Assembly: GCA_022841325.1 (NCBI GenBank)
Contig: JALHRS010000011.1
Coordinates: 44,791 to 108,790, forward strand
DNA length: 64,000 nucleotides
Source: Lysobacterales bacterium
Lineage (GTDB): Bacteria > Pseudomonadota > Gammaproteobacteria > Xanthomonadales > SZUA-5
Direction: 5' to 3'
Shown here one piece after another: positions 33,885-42,075 of the stretch (position 1 is the first letter of the stretch; each line of letters opens with the position of its first letter). Under the pieces are notes generated by a model. That model had not been told where the DNA came from. It was given only the letters and a program-made list of their open reading frames with translations, and did no database searches. The position numbers and the translations under genes are program-made.

Positions 33885-34412
33885 CTAAACGGTTGGCATT
33901 ATTGAGATTCCCTTTCTATTTCCGATTCGCTGCAGCCATTCGTTTGATATCGAAATGTTCGAACCAGTGACACCCAGCACTCCCGCGCAGTCGTTAATTA
34001 TAATCGCATCTGGTCCATTTCCGTGCGCGAGTATTAGGTGATTTGCATCGTATCCAAAGGCCTTTAGCGAGACAGAGACAAGAGCGACCCCGCCTTCGTT
34101 TACGATCTCTATCACCCGTGCAACTTTCAGTTTTCGTTCGACTTTCGCGGCACGACCGCCAAGCGCCGCTAAATCACATAGGGGCCCATGATAGGCGCCC
34201 AAAACACGATCTTCAGCATGTCGGTACACACCGAGTTCCATCGCCTTTTGCATCCATTCCCAAGGCGTCCACGCGCGGCCTTCGCATGCCATAGCAACAC
34301 AAAGTACCCCACATGCGTGGGGTACCCATCTAGCGTAGTCATCTCTGGTGCATCCGAACGCAAGCCAGGGCGTCTTTGTTCCGTCGTGTTTTGGAATAAA
34401 TTGGACATTCAC
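33885..34412 (-). CDS. C39-like cysteine peptidase domain protein
   Basis: A 175-residue protein. Seen: HACGVLCVAMACEGRA with candidate catalytic Cys34, NHLILAHGNGPDAIIINDCA with candidate His125 and Asp141. This order and spacing (Cys in a helix, His in a strand, Asp shortly after) match the papain-like C39 fold. No signal peptide and no transporter domain, so it is a stand-alone cytoplasmic enzyme. Its ATG overlaps the TGA of the VanX/PLP fusion gene, so the two are made together. Such peptidases often trim leader peptides or act as isopeptidases; the substrate here is unknown. Confidence 0.65.
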   Translation of the reverse strand: MNVQFIPKHDGTKTPWLAFGCTRDDYARWVPHACGVLCVAMACEGRAWTPWEWMQKAMELGVYRHAEDRVLGAYHGPLCDLAALGGRAAKVERKLKVARVIEIVNEGGVALVSVSLKAFGYDANHLILAHGNGPDAIIINDCAGVLGVTGSNISISNEWLQRIGNRKGISIMPTV

Positions 34413-36142
34413 GCGGAAACCCCCAAGGACAAGATAAAACGCAACGCCGAGATTATGGATTCTACGGGCTCCGCTCCGACGCTGAGCCTCACGGCCGTGG
34501 CAGGGATCGACGATTCTCCTGTTGCATTTCGATCTGCCGCAATTCCGGAACGGAACCTCGGATTGGTGTTGAAATGCTCTATTGAACTAACTGGAGCACC
34601 GAACGTACACATTAATTTTGGCATGCCATATACCGCGGCGTTGGCGGCAACGATTGCTTCAATTTGGGCGCCATGATCGGGCGTCACATGAAGCACGATT
34701 TGCCCAGATCCCTCAGCTGTGTGGACTTCCCTCACCATGGATATTTTCTCCAAGAAGGCCGCGATGCGACGTACCTTTGGTGAGATTGCGGCCATCCGGT
34801 CACTGAGGGTCATCGTTCCCACGAGAATTCGAGACGCCGCTTCGGGGGCAAGAACGCATCCTTCGAGCAATGCGCCTTCCTGAATGGAGCGCATTATTGC
34901 CGGGTGACCGAACAAGACACCACCTGCTGTGCTACCGCCACTTGGATACTTGGAGAGACTCATTGCGAGCAAGTCGAGGCCGCTTGAGAAAAGGCGCTGA
35001 CATGGTGCCACGCTGGTATCGACTGCCAACAATGCTCCATATTCGTGCGCAATTCTAGCTAGCCCTTCGATATCTGATTCAAGTAACAACCAATTCGACG
35101 GACTGTCAACCCAAACTAGTGTGCGACAGGACTCATTTTTCTTGAGAATTTCCCTCAACTGATTATCTGACTTGGGGTGGGGCAAAGTATCAATTTGAAT
35201 ACCATGTGCCCTTGCAGCGTCTAATGCAGAGGCGCGAACTTCGTAATAGGTGTCATAGCCGATAATGATTCGTTCCAAGCCGAGGCGCCTGAAGACGTTG
35301 GAGGCTGCCGACAGGCCGGACGGGAACAGGGCACCGACATATCCCGGGGGGGCTTCGATAACCATAGCGAGTTGAGATAATAACTGTCGCTCAATCGGAG
35401 ACCCTGAACGAACATAATAGGGGTCATGAGTTTCATGCGCTAGCGCTCGTTGGCGGTCGCCCGGACTATGAAATGCTGGCGCAACTCCGGAGTCCGCGAC
35501 TGGCCAAGCCGAAAACGCGTGCAAATCGACATTTGTTGACTCGATGTTCGGGAGTGAAACGATTTGGGTAAGTACGGGCTCGACGCCGTTTGCAATACCC
35601 CAGCGTATGGTTCCAAACTCCAGGTGCCAGAACTCGGTTTCGAGAACGAGAAAGCCTGCCGATCGCGCCGCATTCACCAGTACGCCGCGAGCAGCTGCCT
35701 TTTGTTTCGCCTCACTGTCCTGAGCGGGGTAGCGTTCAAAATAATCAGGGGCTGATCGGTCTGAGAATTCATCGTAAGAGGCACCCAGATCAACTTCGAC
35801 ACCGTTTCGAAGGAGCCAAACATCGACTGCGCCCCCGGTTCCGTGCGAAAAGATGGAGTCAGGATCCGCAACAAAATCATCTAGCGCTACAGTGGATGGA
35901 TCGATGCCGTTACTTTGCAGTTCAGAGATGTAGCGTTCCCGGAGCGCTCGTTGCGTCTGGCGGCTTCGGAGGCCATCGAGAACCACCACGTCAAGATCGG
36001 CGTCAATGGCTCTTACAGTGTCGCGTAGGACAAGAAGTTTCTCTAACGCAATATCGGCCAGAAAATGATGGCGACTCGCTCCTTCGAGACCTTGTTCAAA
36101 GTAAACTGGTCGGGATGAAATTGTAACCGGGACAACACGCAT
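34409..36142 (-). CDS. Fusion of VanX-like D,D-dipeptidase and PLP-dependent Cys/Met-metabolism enzyme
   Basis: A 577-residue two-domain protein; ATG 36142 follows gaaggagagc. Residues 1 to about 190 match the M15D (VanX) family: VVLDGLRSRQTQRA with the substrate Arg, SHGTGGAVDVW with zinc ligands H100 and D107, the DLGASYDEFSDRS segment, and ETEFWHLEFG with E170 and H173. Residues about 210-577 match fold-type I PLP enzymes of the cystathionine gamma-synthase/lyase group: ALFPSGLSAASNVF, LLAVDTSVAP (D374) and SLSKYPSGGSTAGG with the PLP-lysine K398. All catalytic residues look intact in both halves. I know no described enzyme with this pairing. It may cut a dipeptide and then act on the released amino acid (elimination, replacement or racemisation). 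Confidence 0.8.
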   Translation of the reverse strand: MRVVPVTISSRPVYFEQGLEGASRHHFLADIALEKLLVLRDTVRAIDADLDVVVLDGLRSRQTQRALRERYISELQSNGIDPSTVALDDFVADPDSIFSHGTGGAVDVWLLRNGVEVDLGASYDEFSDRSAPDYFERYPAQDSEAKQKAAARGVLVNAARSAGFLVLETEFWHLEFGTIRWGIANGVEPVLTQIVSLPNIESTNVDLHAFSAWPVADSGVAPAFHSPGDRQRALAHETHDPYYVRSGSPIERQLLSQLAMVIEAPPGYVGALFPSGLSAASNVFRRLGLERIIIGYDTYYEVRASALDAARAHGIQIDTLPHPKSDNQLREILKKNESCRTLVWVDSPSNWLLLESDIEGLARIAHEYGALLAVDTSVAPCQRLFSSGLDLLAMSLSKYPSGGSTAGGVLFGHPAIMRSIQEGALLEGCVLAPEAASRILVGTMTLSDRMAAISPKVRRIAAFLEKISMVREVHTAEGSGQIVLHVTPDHGAQIEAIVAANAAVYGMPKLMCTFGAPVSSIEHFNTNPRFRSGIAADRNATGESSIPATAVRLSVGAEPVESIISALRFILSLGVSA

Positions 36143-36190
36143 GATTGCTCTCCTTCGATTCCATCTACTACGGGATCGTCCGGGGAGACA

Positions 36191-36219
36191 TTGACAAAAC
36201 GCGCCAAATTACATAGTAT
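36191..36219 (+). promoter_or_regulatory. Strong sigma70-type promoter
   Basis: TTGACA (36191-36196), 17 bases, TAGTAT (36214-36219). Near-ideal for a sigma70 promoter reading rightward, giving a start near 36226. It drives the short structured RNA and possibly the GNAT-XRE gene beyond. Confidence 0.7.
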
Positions 36220-36225
36220 CAATAC

Positions 36226-36241
36226 GTTAGGCACGCCTAAC
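36226..36241. promoter_or_regulatory. Perfect 16-base palindrome at the start site
   Basis: gttaggc-ac-gcctaac sits just after the -10 box of the promoter. As DNA it would be a good operator, possibly for the XRE domain of the neighbouring regulator; as RNA it is a small hairpin. Confidence 0.5.
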
Positions 36242-36308
36242 CGCAGGTCTACCCGCCTGTGTCGGGGCTGGTGCCCGTCCTCGAAAACTTGCACCAGCCC
36301 TACCTACC

Positions 36309-36333
36309 AACCCGCCACTTCGGCGGGTTTTTT
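36309..36333 (+). terminator. Rho-independent terminator (attenuator position)
   Basis: An 8-bp stem aacccgcc/ggcgggtt followed by t-run, about 85 bases after the promoter and 178 bases before the next gene. Confidence 0.85.
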
Positions 36334-36413
36334 GTGCACATGAAAAGTAACCGCGCCCGTTGTTTCGTGTCAACGTTAGCATGGCGCATGCCTCAGCAAA
36401 CATTGCGGTGGAG

Positions 36414-36442
36414 ATAAAACATCACGTACGGGGATGTTTTAT
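36414..36442. promoter_or_regulatory. Inverted repeat before the GNAT-XRE gene
   Basis: ataaaacatc (36414-36423) and gatgttttat (36433-36442) are perfect 10-base arms around a 9-base centre. An operator or mRNA hairpin in the leader of the regulator gene. Confidence 0.5.
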
Positions 36443-36510
36443 TCCATGCGTATTCACCGCGCCCGCGGTTGTTGCTACCATTGCCGGATGGCTGTGATGG
36501 ACCTTGGTAG

Positions 36511-37797
36511 ATGGATCGCAGGAACGAGCAGTTATCGCAAAGGGTCGTGGATCGCACGTTGCGCCTCCGTTCACAAGGCCGACGTAGCGCGGCTTTGGTA
36601 CGACGTGCGGGTCAATGTGACGCTGAAACGATTGCTGGTTGGATCGAAGGGTGGGCCTTGACGTCAGCACCGAACGTTGCCGCCTGGCTGGGTTCTCGGG
36701 GTGACTGCCCGGTCCGTGTGGAAGTGTTGGAGTGGATTGACTCTGTGTACGGCAGTTTCGTTTTGGAATCTGGAGGTGTGCCTGTTGCATTCATCAACGT
36801 GCACTCGGTAGCCGGAGAGATTGAAGTGGGGAGACTTGTCGTCGACCCAGGACATGCTCGAAAGGGATTTGGCTCTTCATTATTGATGCATGTTTCACGT
36901 TCCATCAGCTACACCGGATCCGCACAAACGACTTATGCCAGAATACTCCGGGAAAATAATGTCGCCCAGGCGATGATCGGGAAACTCCCGTTTTGCCCGG
37001 CTGAAAAACCCGTACCAGATGAGACTGCTTCTTGGTTCAAGTTTGCAGGCACTCTTCCCAAGAGCCTATTCGGTGAAGCACTGCTCCACCTTCGGACATC
37101 CAAAAGACTCAGACAAGAGGAAGTTGGATTTCTGGCTGATATAGGTCAGCCGTCCGTAGCTATGCTGGAGTCTGGTCGGCGGCCGCCTTCGCCCGAAACA
37201 ATGCTTGCGCTGTGCAATTGCCTTAATCTCTCAAGAGGTGAAAAGGCTCAGTTGCTTTTTGGGCTAGTTGGCGAGCGGCTTAGGGATGAAGTAAGGCGAG
37301 CAATCGATGGCGTTTACAAAACAACCGACGGTGTGTGGAATTCAACAGAAAGTCACTTATGGGTGATTTCTGAAAGCTTTCTCGAAGATATGAGTGAAGA
37401 CGCCGTTGCAATTTCTGCAAAATCAGTCAGCGAGGGTTACCATCGATGGTATTTTGCGCCACCTGGATATTTCGAATCCGGTAAAGGGGTGTCGCTCATC
37501 GAGCGGATCGTAGCCAAAGCAACAGATAAGAATTCCGCAAGAAATGGGCTCCGGCTGTATACCGCTCCATCGGCACTGTGCTCGATGCGACTTGTAGTGG
37601 AAAACCCGCCGCACTCGATTAACGTTGAAGAACTTAAGGAGGCCCGCGTTTCTTTCGGAGGTAGTTCCGAGGCTGATCGTGCAATTCTTCCGATCGAACG
37701 AGCGAAAGAGTTTGTGCTTTCGGTTGTAAAGGTAATCACGAGGCTTCCACACGATAAAGAGGTCGACGGTTTCCGGCTTGACATTTCTGGTAAATAA
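36511..37797 (+). CDS. GNAT acetyltransferase fused to an XRE regulator and a C-terminal domain
   Basis: A 428-residue three-part protein. About residues 20-170: a GNAT domain (VRRAGQCDAETIAGWI, VGRLVVDPGHARKGFGSSLL for acetyl-CoA binding, ARILRENNVAQAMIGKLPF). About 190-250: an XRE helix-turn-helix (LRTSKRLRQEEVGFLADIGQ, VAMLESGRRPPSPE). About 260-428: a domain with VWNSTESHLWVISESF and YHRWYFAPPGYFES that I cannot name, perhaps a sensor. The start at ATG 36511 has only a weak ribosome site; starts 30-60 bases later are possible. It is divergent from the VanX/PLP operon and probably regulates it, sensing or acetylating a metabolite. The transporter gene follows by 14 bases. Confidence 0.7.
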   Translation: MDRRNEQLSQRVVDRTLRLRSQGRRSAALVRRAGQCDAETIAGWIEGWALTSAPNVAAWLGSRGDCPVRVEVLEWIDSVYGSFVLESGGVPVAFINVHSVAGEIEVGRLVVDPGHARKGFGSSLLMHVSRSISYTGSAQTTYARILRENNVAQAMIGKLPFCPAEKPVPDETASWFKFAGTLPKSLFGEALLHLRTSKRLRQEEVGFLADIGQPSVAMLESGRRPPSPETMLALCNCLNLSRGEKAQLLFGLVGERLRDEVRRAIDGVYKTTDGVWNSTESHLWVISESFLEDMSEDAVAISAKSVSEGYHRWYFAPPGYFESGKGVSLIERIVAKATDKNSARNGLRLYTAPSALCSMRLVVENPPHSINVEELKEARVSFGGSSEADRAILPIERAKEFVLSVVKVITRLPHDKEVDGFRLDISGK

Positions 37798-37811
37798 CAG
37801 AGAATTAAGGC

Positions 37812-38480
37812 ATGAAAAACCTAAAGTACTACGATATCGTTGGAATGTCGTTTGTAGCGGTTCTCCTTGTGTCAACAGTCGCCGCGCAAAAGCTATTTGC
37901 TTTTGGTCCGTTTACCTTGACCGCCGGAATAATTGTCTTTCCGTTTGCATATATATTCGGCGATATTTTGACCGAAGTTTATGGTTACGCGAAGGCTCGG
38001 CGTGTTGTGTGGATTGGGTTTGCTGCAAACTTGTTTCTCGCGATTATATGCGTCATCGCAACCGCGCTGCCACCAGCTCCAGGATGGCCATTTCAAAACG
38101 AGTTTGCATCGGTACTGAACTTTGTGCCACGCATCGTGATTGCGTCACTTATCGCATATCTAATGGGCGAATTTGTCAATTCGTTTGTCATGGCGAAAAT
38201 GAAAGTGCGGACTCAAGGAAAACACCTGTGGGCGCGAACAATTGGTTCGACCGTGGTTGGCCAGGGGGTTGATACCGTTATTTTTGCATTGATCGCGTTT
38301 TGGGGAGTGTTGCCGGGTTCTGTTTTACTTGCGATGATGGCGTCTGGGTATCTGTTCAAAGTGGCATACGAGGTACTGGTTACACCATTTACGTATGTTA
38401 TAGTGAAGAAGCTCAAGAAGGCTGAGGGTGTGGATCATTTTGACATTGGAACCAATTTTTCACCGTTCCGTTTGGATTGA
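37812..38480 (+). CDS. YhhQ-family transporter (queuosine precursor type)
   Basis: A 222-residue integral membrane protein with about six helices. The family signature is clear: TAGIIVFPFAYIFGDILTEV, YGYAKARRVVWIGFAAN, and TIGSTVVGQGVDTVIFALIA. The YhhQ/DUF165 family moves queuosine precursors (preQ0, preQ1) across the inner membrane in bacteria that salvage them. Here it stands on a mobile island behind a regulator and no queuosine genes are near, so its cargo may be another nucleobase-like or small molecule tied to the neighbouring VanX/PLP enzyme. It lies 14 bases after the GNAT-XRE gene. Confidence 0.8.
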   Translation: MKNLKYYDIVGMSFVAVLLVSTVAAQKLFAFGPFTLTAGIIVFPFAYIFGDILTEVYGYAKARRVVWIGFAANLFLAIICVIATALPPAPGWPFQNEFASVLNFVPRIVIASLIAYLMGEFVNSFVMAKMKVRTQGKHLWARTIGSTVVGQGVDTVIFALIAFWGVLPGSVLLAMMASGYLFKVAYEVLVTPFTYVIVKKLKKAEGVDHFDIGTNFSPFRLD

Positions 38481-38926
38481 CGTGGCTTTCTGACTCCACG
38501 CAGACCTTCGGCGATCCCTCCGGCCGTATGCAGCAACGATCATACCGTCGGTTTGTAACGATGTTCAATTGTTACAAACGCACCTACGCACGCGCATCAC
38601 TGGCGTCGATATCTGAGTACCCCGGTAGCGGCCTTTGCTCGGGTGTATGTGGCAACGTAGCCATTTGCACGGACCAACCATGCGCTGAAGAACTTCATGC
38701 TCATTCCACATGACCCTACCACTCTACCACCCTACTGCTCCGCGCACACAGAGGAACCTGACGCCTGTCTACATCAACTCCAGCCGCAGCTTTGGCATCG
38801 AACCGGGCTTTTCGGCATATTACGTCCTCATACGCAACCTAACGAGACGACGGGTCCAAGAATCCCCAGGCAAGGCACACACGTGATAATGATGCTTGAC
38901 TTGTAAGTGCAGTTGAGTATCGCGAC
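38481..38926. other. Convergent intergenic region with an inverted repeat
   Basis: 446 bases between two convergent genes. gtttgtaac (38551-38559) and gttacaaac (38571-38579) are perfect 9-base arms. No T-run follows, so it is not a standard terminator; it might be a binding site. No gene is supported. Confidence 0.4.
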
Positions 38927-40237
38927 CTACTCGCCTCGACTTGCTGCATGGCCCCCGGCGTCCACTCCGTAGTGCCGACATAGCACTTCTACCTTCTCTC
39001 GTTCCGTAACTGGAAGTACGTAAACTCCGTTGCTTTTCCACGTTAGTAGTCGGAGCCGACTACGCAGGACGCCACCGACGGTTCGTGGAGTTACTGGACG
39101 TTCGTAGTCAGCGCCGAAGCGTTGGTCAACCCCCTGCGCAATCTCTCTGATCGGCACCGAAGGTCCTTGTTGGCTTGCAAAAAGATCTCGGAGTACCTCT
39201 AACACGTGTGCTTCGATCGTTGAAGCACGTTCTTGATACATTTTCTGGTCGAAGGACTGGACCGCCTGAAGAATATCAGCACGCAGCGCTCTGTCATTAA
39301 TGATGGAAAGTAGGGGCACGAGGATCTGATTCAGTCGCGGCGACAAGGTGTGGTCTGCGAGCGAATCGTCGATCTGCGCTGTCGCTAGATTTCGGAACCT
39401 ATACATCAACAACTTGTTGCGTAACTGGGTGGCCTCTTCCTTTTGAACGTCAGGTAGGTTGATGGGGATGTCTCGGCGCAGACTCCGCTGTCCCATCTCT
39501 TCGGTCAAGAAGCGGCTCTCAAGTGCTTGGTCGTCAAAGGCCTTGCGCATGGCCACGATCTTGGGACCAAAGACGTCAAAGGCGCGCGGATTGAACTGGC
39601 GGTCGTTGGTGACAGTCGTTCGGAGTATCGGAAATCCTCGCACGTTTCCGTTGTTGAAAATCTTGACCAACTCGCTCTTTTCGTCGCTGAAGCGAAAATC
39701 GGCTTCGTCGAAGACCAAAGTTCCCCTAAAGCTATCGAGGGTGTGAAAGATCGGCGAAACTGTCGAGGCTCCACTGGCGAAGAACGGCTTGTATGAAAGC
39801 GAGCCGATCACAAAAAGCGCGCGGGTCTTTCCAGACCCGTAATCACCCCTGAATCTGAGATACGGCAACTCATTGAACGCATCGTAGACCCAGGACAGCA
39901 AGATGTAGTAGCAGCAGAGCTTGCGAAAATGATCAGACAAATCGACGTATCGGTGAATGTACGCTTCGATATCCGAAACCAAGGTGGTTATGGAGTCATA
40001 CGGTTCCGCTTTCTCAGAAAAAAGCACTGCACCGTGCTTGATCAGGTTATTTCCCGGTGCCACTGGACTTAGGGTATCACCGCTAGCAGCGGAGTATCCC
40101 GGTCCGGTCGACACCACTCCGCCCTTAAACCATGTTAATTGCGTTTGTTTGGTGGTCACGCAATAGACAGTCTCGATGACTGTTCCGTCAGCACACCGTA
40201 GAGAAACCACAGTGGTCTTTTTGTTCTTGCTTACCAT
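38927..40237 (-). CDS. P-loop ATPase of mobile-element type
   Basis: A 436-residue protein. Walker A is FRGDYGSGKTRALF (about 129-142) and Walker B is LVFDEADFRF (about 174-183). A following segment with FNPRAFDVFGPKIVAMRKAF and LESRFLTEEM looks like the sensor/arginine region of a hexameric AAA+ or SF3-like helicase. The C-terminus (VPIREIAQGVDQRFG and TPRTVGGVLRSRLRL) is probably a winged helix. Such ATPases, related to DUF927/D5-type primase-helicases, occur on integrative elements and phages and act in replication. It faces the second serine recombinase unit. Confidence 0.6.
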   Translation of the reverse strand: MVSKNKKTTVVSLRCADGTVIETVYCVTTKQTQLTWFKGGVVSTGPGYSAASGDTLSPVAPGNNLIKHGAVLFSEKAEPYDSITTLVSDIEAYIHRYVDLSDHFRKLCCYYILLSWVYDAFNELPYLRFRGDYGSGKTRALFVIGSLSYKPFFASGASTVSPIFHTLDSFRGTLVFDEADFRFSDEKSELVKIFNNGNVRGFPILRTTVTNDRQFNPRAFDVFGPKIVAMRKAFDDQALESRFLTEEMGQRSLRRDIPINLPDVQKEEATQLRNKLLMYRFRNLATAQIDDSLADHTLSPRLNQILVPLLSIINDRALRADILQAVQSFDQKMYQERASTIEAHVLEVLRDLFASQQGPSVPIREIAQGVDQRFGADYERPVTPRTVGGVLRSRLRLLTWKSNGVYVLPVTEREKVEVLCRHYGVDAGGHAASRGE

Positions 40238-40344
40238 TGCTTGAACGTAACCCGGCCGTCAACTTTCCAACAGGCTGGACGAAGGTCCGCCAGGAAAAGT
40301 TTCAGATCCTTTCAGGATGCTCCTGTCAACGACATGATGCAACT

Positions 40345-40551
40345 ATGAAAAGACGCACTCAGATACCCGAGATAGCCGAGGTCGTTCAACTCTGGATGCC
40401 GGAGGCAACGGACAACGAGCTAAAGGAGGCATCCGTCAACTTGCGGCGATATTTGGCTGTGATCTATGGATCCACCCTGCGGCTCGAATCGGAGGAGAAT
40501 TTCGAACCGGCCAATGACAAATCACAACCAACTGATATAGTTAGTGGATAA
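40345..40551 (+). CDS. 68-residue protein upstream of the second recombinase
   Basis: MKRRTQIPEIAEVVQLWMPE begins a short, mostly helical, acidic protein ending in a polar tail. ATG 40345 is preferred because the upstream frame has no family-like sequence. It ends 12 bases before the recombinase ATG, so the pair is probably one transcript, reminiscent of small accessory proteins beside serine integrases. Function unknown. Confidence 0.55.
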   Translation: MKRRTQIPEIAEVVQLWMPEATDNELKEASVNLRRYLAVIYGSTLRLESEENFEPANDKSQPTDIVSG

Positions 40552-40563
40552 ACAAAATGAACT

Positions 40564-42075
40564 ATGAGGTATGTATACGCATATATCCGCGTCTCAACGC
40601 AAAAGCAGGGTCAAACAGGATCTTCTCTTGCTGAGCAGCGCCTCGCTATAGAGGTGTATGCCAAACGAAACAGTCTCATAATCGTTGAGTGGTTTGAGGA
40701 ACAGGAAACCGCCGCAAAACGAGGCCGGGCGGTATTTGCCCAGATGCTCGCTTTACTACTCAAGGGTCGAGTCAGTGGAGTTATTATCCACAAGATAGAT
40801 CGGGGCGCCCGCAACTTGCGCGACTGGGCTGACTTGGGTGCGCTCATCGACAAGGGTATCGATGTTCACTTCGCGCATGAGAGTCTCGACATGCAGTCTC
40901 GCGGTGGGCGCCTCGCAGCCGACATCCAGGCTGTCGTAGCCGCGGACTACATTCGCAATCTCAGAGACGAAGTTAAGAAGGGTTTCTACGGCAGACTACG
41001 TCAGGGGCTCTATCCATTGCCGGCACCGATTGGATACCTGGACCAAGGGAGAGGGTTGCCAAAAATCCCTGACCCGGTGATGGGGCCTTTGGTGCAAGAT
41101 GCATTCAAAGTGTATGAAACAGGGCGACTCAACTTGCGCACTCTGGGCGCCGAGATGTATCGACGCGGACTGCGGAACCGGCGCGGCGGACGAGTGACGC
41201 GCAACGGACTCTCTACCATGCTAAACAACACTTTCTATATCGGCCTGATATCCATAGGGCGCACGGGAGAGTGTTTCCCAGGGGCTCATGAGCCGTTGGT
41301 GCGCAAAAGTCAGTTTGACCGCATACAGCAGATTCTACGTGGCAGGACCAAGAACACAGGGCTCAAACACAATTTCACGTACCGCAAGGTACTACGGTGC
41401 AGCAATTGCAATTATTGTTTGGTCGCAGAGATCCAAAAGGGGATCATCTACTACCGATGCCACACATCCCTATGCCCGCGAACCTGTGTCCGCGAAGACT
41501 CGATCGATCTTCAGGTCTCGGATGCACTTCGTCAGATCACTATGTCGGAGGACGAAGCAACCGCCCTCCAGAAGGAGTTTGCGTATCTTGAGAAGGATGA
41601 CTCGATAGATCGCGAAAACTCACTCGCTTCGCTTGAACTGCGCGTCGCGAATGTTCGAGATCGGTTGGATCGCATCGCGGAGGCGTATGAGACACGCGCA
41701 CTAGATGAAGAAGTAGTTCAGCGACGCAATCGAGCCCTGCTCGGTGAGAAGCTGGCCCTAGAGGAATCTCTGAAATCGTTCAAAGGCGGCAATGACCCCT
41801 CTCGCGCTCGCCGACTCCGGTTCCTCGAACTGATTCAACGGCTTGGAACTTACTCGGATGCCACGAATTGCGAAGAGCGCCTTGATGCACTGAAAGAGGC
41901 CGCCTCGAACCTTTCAGTTGATCGAAAACTCCTTGCTTTTGAATGGCGAAAGCCCTTTGACGTGTTGGCTTCTCGGTCGAATATTCATAATGGTGCACCG
42001 CATCGGGCCAGATCTCGAACTAAATTACCCCAAGTCGCGCGTAAGCTTTTCGATCTTCTGAGTCAGGAAGAGTAG
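40564..42075 (+). CDS. Second large serine recombinase
   Basis: A 503-residue protein. Resolvase domain: YVYAYIRVSTQKQGQTGSSL with catalytic Ser11, then IIHKIDRGARNLRDWADLGA and SRGGRLAADIQAVVAADYIR. Recombinase domain: LPAPIGYLDQGRGLPKIPDP. Zinc ribbon: LRCSNCNYCLV and CHTSLCPRTC (about 276-307). A coiled coil follows. Only 26% or so of the first recombinase's motifs agree by eye, so the two are separate lineages. It could mark an element nested in the island or an older insertion. A run of eight G (42138-42145) lies 60 bases after its stop. Confidence 0.9.
   Translation: MRYVYAYIRVSTQKQGQTGSSLAEQRLAIEVYAKRNSLIIVEWFEEQETAAKRGRAVFAQMLALLLKGRVSGVIIHKIDRGARNLRDWADLGALIDKGIDVHFAHESLDMQSRGGRLAADIQAVVAADYIRNLRDEVKKGFYGRLRQGLYPLPAPIGYLDQGRGLPKIPDPVMGPLVQDAFKVYETGRLNLRTLGAEMYRRGLRNRRGGRVTRNGLSTMLNNTFYIGLISIGRTGECFPGAHEPLVRKSQFDRIQQILRGRTKNTGLKHNFTYRKVLRCSNCNYCLVAEIQKGIIYYRCHTSLCPRTCVREDSIDLQVSDALRQITMSEDEATALQKEFAYLEKDDSIDRENSLASLELRVANVRDRLDRIAEAYETRALDEEVVQRRNRALLGEKLALEESLKSFKGGNDPSRARRLRFLELIQRLGTYSDATNCEERLDALKEAASNLSVDRKLLAFEWRKPFDVLASRSNIHNGAPHRARSRTKLPQVARKLFDLLSQEE

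Larger units (their letters stand above)
36226..36333 (+). ncRNA. Candidate short structured RNA or attenuated leader
   Basis: From the predicted start the transcript would form three hairpins: gttaggc-ac-gcctaac (36226-36241), a 10-bp stem gggctggtgc...gcaccagccc (36265-36274 with 36291-36300), and a rho-independent terminator aacccgcc...ggcgggtttttt (36309-36333). It has no plausible ORF. It is either a free ~108-nt RNA or the leader of the GNAT-XRE gene, with terminator read-through as the control. It does not match the preQ1 riboswitch patterns I know. Inference from sequence only. Confidence 0.55.

Noticed and set aside
34409..36142. Vancomycin resistance gene vanX
   Set aside because: The VanX-like part is fused to a PLP enzyme, and no vanH/vanA or VanRS partners are present.
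36226..36333. preQ1 riboswitch in front of the YhhQ-type transporter
   Set aside because: The hairpins do not match the short preQ1-I pattern (C-rich loop with A-rich tail) or the larger classes I know, and the transporter is the second gene, not the first.
38477..38713. 78-residue ORF directly after the transporter gene
   Set aside because: The overlap with the stop codon is suggestive, but the sequence has no family resemblance and there is no ribosome site.
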